Shown piece by piece: positions 32,393-33,190 of a DNA stretch of 33,190 nucleotides. Position 1 is the first letter of the stretch. The number at the start of each line of letters is the position of its first letter. A program made the position numbers and the translations under genes. Source of the DNA: Trabulsiella odontotermitis (lineage in GTDB: Bacteria; Pseudomonadota; Gammaproteobacteria; Enterobacterales; Enterobacteriaceae); contig NZ_JNGH01000077.1 of NCBI RefSeq assembly GCF_001188485.1, forward strand, positions 13,494-46,683. The letters are read 5' to 3'. Under the pieces are notes generated by a model that worked only from the letters and a program-made list of their open reading frames with translations, was not told the DNA's origin and ran no database searches.

Positions 32393-32428
32393 CGTAGAAC
32401 AGTATACTTTGCGCAATACTTTCGTCAA
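32393..32428 (-). promoter_or_regulatory. Near-consensus sigma70 promoter of the tRNA-like RNA and HEPN gene
   Basis: On the minus strand TTGACG (32428-32423) and TATACT (32406-32401) are separated by 16 bp. Expected initiation at about 32395-32393 gives a leader of only 5-7 nt before the first tRNA-like base (32388). It is the best promoter seen in the window. Confidence 0.75.
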
Positions 32429-32445
32429 TGATTATGGTCAGCAAC

Positions 32446-32513
32446 GTCCGCTCTTGGCACAGAGCGGACGATCTAACTGAGCTGAAGGTCCGCTGAGAGC
32501 GAAAAGCGGACAG
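32446..32513 (+). repeat. Full copy of the module-separating repeat
   Basis: About 68 bp, GTCCGCTCTTGGCACAGAGC to GAGCGAAAAGCGGACAGT. It contains two inverted repeats (GTCCGCT ... AGCGGAC at the left, GTCCGCT ... AAGCGGAC at the right). It separates the tRNA-like/HEPN unit from the JAMM-peptidase side and is the best-preserved copy. Confidence 0.75.
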
Positions 32514-32858
32514 TGATGACAGCATTCTTTTGAATCAACTGCGGGGCAGATGGTAATGACACAGGCTTTATGGTCTGATAATCGTCGCTCTGAAAGCGAT
32601 CATTCCTGCAATCCCGAGTCTTCTTGTTCCGGAAAGCGGTTTTATAAACGTGTGTGTTTGTGTCAAGCATCTCAACGGAAATAGTTCATGGGACCGATGA
32701 TTAAGTCCCGCCCCACACAATGAACGCTTCGGTTCGCTGGCCAGCCTGAGTATCTGTCGACTGCGCGAACCGGCAGAGCGCGACTCCGCCGGGCCGCAAA
32801 AAGAGTGGTGTTTCAGGCCTGAAGACCATGATCTGATGGAAAACGAAGGGGACGGATA
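32514..32858. other. Stretch without a supported gene
   Basis: GC content rises here. A minus-strand frame ends PLFLRPGGVALCRFAQSTDT then QAGQRTEAFIVWGGT at 32701, which looks protein-like and may be the tail of a lost gene; it overlaps the JAMM gene in another frame, so I do not call it. No terminator or RNA was recognised. Confidence 0.5.
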
Positions 32859-33190
32859 TTAAAGCAGCACCTCTCGCAGTCTGATGGGGACGTCTCCCCT
32901 TGGGAATACACTGGCGCTCAGACTGTATGAGCCTGCCGGCTTCCCTCCAAGTATAATCATTACAGGCTCCAGGCACTGGTAGTCAGAGTTCGCTGCAATG
33001 CTTGTCATGGACCTGTAATCATCCCCACTTGGCTCGGGTGAGCCTCCTGGATGAAAATGCCACTCACCAACATAATACAATCCCGTTTTCCATCGGGCAT
33101 GAAGTAAAGGCCTCAGCCCTCTGACGCCCCGTTGAAATGTCGTCCGGCCAGCGAGTGAATCCGCTGGCCGGGTCGTGGCTTCCACGATCA
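32859..33190 (-). CDS. cap3: JAMM/MPN metallopeptidase resembling CBASS Cap3, 5' end outside the window
   Basis: The minus-strand frame is open from the window edge to TAA 32859, giving the last 110 residues. YYVGEWHFHPGGSPEPSGDD contains the JAMM zinc motif (HxH, then Ser and Asp), with a Glu-Trp before it as in Cap3 (GEWHTHP). The upstream TTFQRGVRGLRPLLHARWKT is also Cap3-like. In type II CBASS, Cap3 reverses Cap2-driven conjugation of the cGAS-like synthase and is normally the last gene, so Cap2, the CD-NTase and the effector would lie past 33190. A Bil-type deconjugase or another JAMM protein cannot be excluded from this fragment. Confidence 0.7.
   Translation of the reverse strand, partial: IVEATTRPADSLAGRTTFQRGVRGLRPLLHARWKTGLYYVGEWHFHPGGSPEPSGDDYRSMTSIAANSDYQCLEPVMIILGGKPAGSYSLSASVFPRGDVPIRLREVLL

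Noticed and set aside
4994-32513. Repeats considered as a CRISPR array
   Set aside because: The copies are kilobases apart, diverged in sequence and without regular spacers or cas genes.
32701-32976. 91-codon minus-strand frame overlapping the JAMM gene
   Set aside because: It overlaps the JAMM peptidase in another frame and only its last 35 codons look protein-like. Retained only as a possible lost-gene tail.

Overview
This window looks like enterobacterial DNA (the Escherichia/Salmonella/Citrobacter/Enterobacter group). The evidence is gene style, Shine-Dalgarno starts, a CP4/YeeV-type accessory module (cbtA-cbeA-yeeT-radC-ardB-yafZ), an AlpA/YfjI-like pair and remnants of enterobacterial IS families. 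The first 4 kb read as an ordinary sugar-acid catabolic locus. Everything from about 4.0 kb to the right edge reads as one mosaic genomic island rich in defence genes. No integrase, structural phage gene or conjugation gene is visible.

Layout. (1) 1-3992: a minus-strand operon (SDR dehydrogenase, degenerate SDR, MFS anion symporter, start of an enolase-superfamily dehydratase), divergent from a GntR/FCD regulator with palindromic operator-like DNA between. (2) 3993-5177: island edge with a strong hairpin, a decayed ssrA-3'-like stretch, paired integrase-arm-like repeats and nested IS3/IS30 transposase remnants. (3) 5187-9070: four single-gene, probably defensive units: an ADP-ribosyltransferase-like protein, a proteasome/HslV-like Ntn-hydrolase, AbiH and an Mrr-like nuclease. 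(4) 9221-15765: a CP4-like accessory module with a zinc-ribbon miniprotein, a GT2 glycosyltransferase, the CbtA/CbeA toxin-antitoxin operon with YeeT, RadC, ArdB/KlcA and DUF932, then a small hydrophobic protein and two small exported proteins. (5) 16043-20605: a zinc-finger/HNH-like protein, a YfjI-like DUF3987 protein, an AlpA regulator and an unknown 253-residue protein. (6) 20729-27356: an IS256-family remnant, then a complete three-gene Shango-type system (TerB-domain protein, AAA ATPase, DEAD/DEAH helicase). (7) 27613-33190: AbiV, a PD-(D/E)xK nuclease, two different RNxxxH HEPN proteins, and the end of a JAMM peptidase resembling CBASS Cap3 that runs off the window.

The most unusual item is at 32301-32428 on the minus strand. 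A near-consensus sigma70 promoter is followed within a few bases by an 88-nt RNA with almost all hallmarks of tRNA (U8, A14, G18G19, A21, the GTTCAAATC T-loop, encoded CCA) but with a 19-nt anticodon loop. Its CCA end lies 12 nt before the start codon of a 268-residue protein with a HEPN RNase motif. This layout suggests a tRNA-like RNA acting as regulator, guide or decoy of a HEPN (perhaps tRNA-cleaving) toxin. It is my main candidate for an undescribed system.

A second large-scale pattern is a degenerate repeat of about 67 bp. Full or partial copies sit in most gaps between the individual defence units (about 4994, 7047, 27419, 28415, 29666, 31206, 32446), as if units had been inserted or exchanged between copies. 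All assignments come from reading motifs by eye. No database search was possible.
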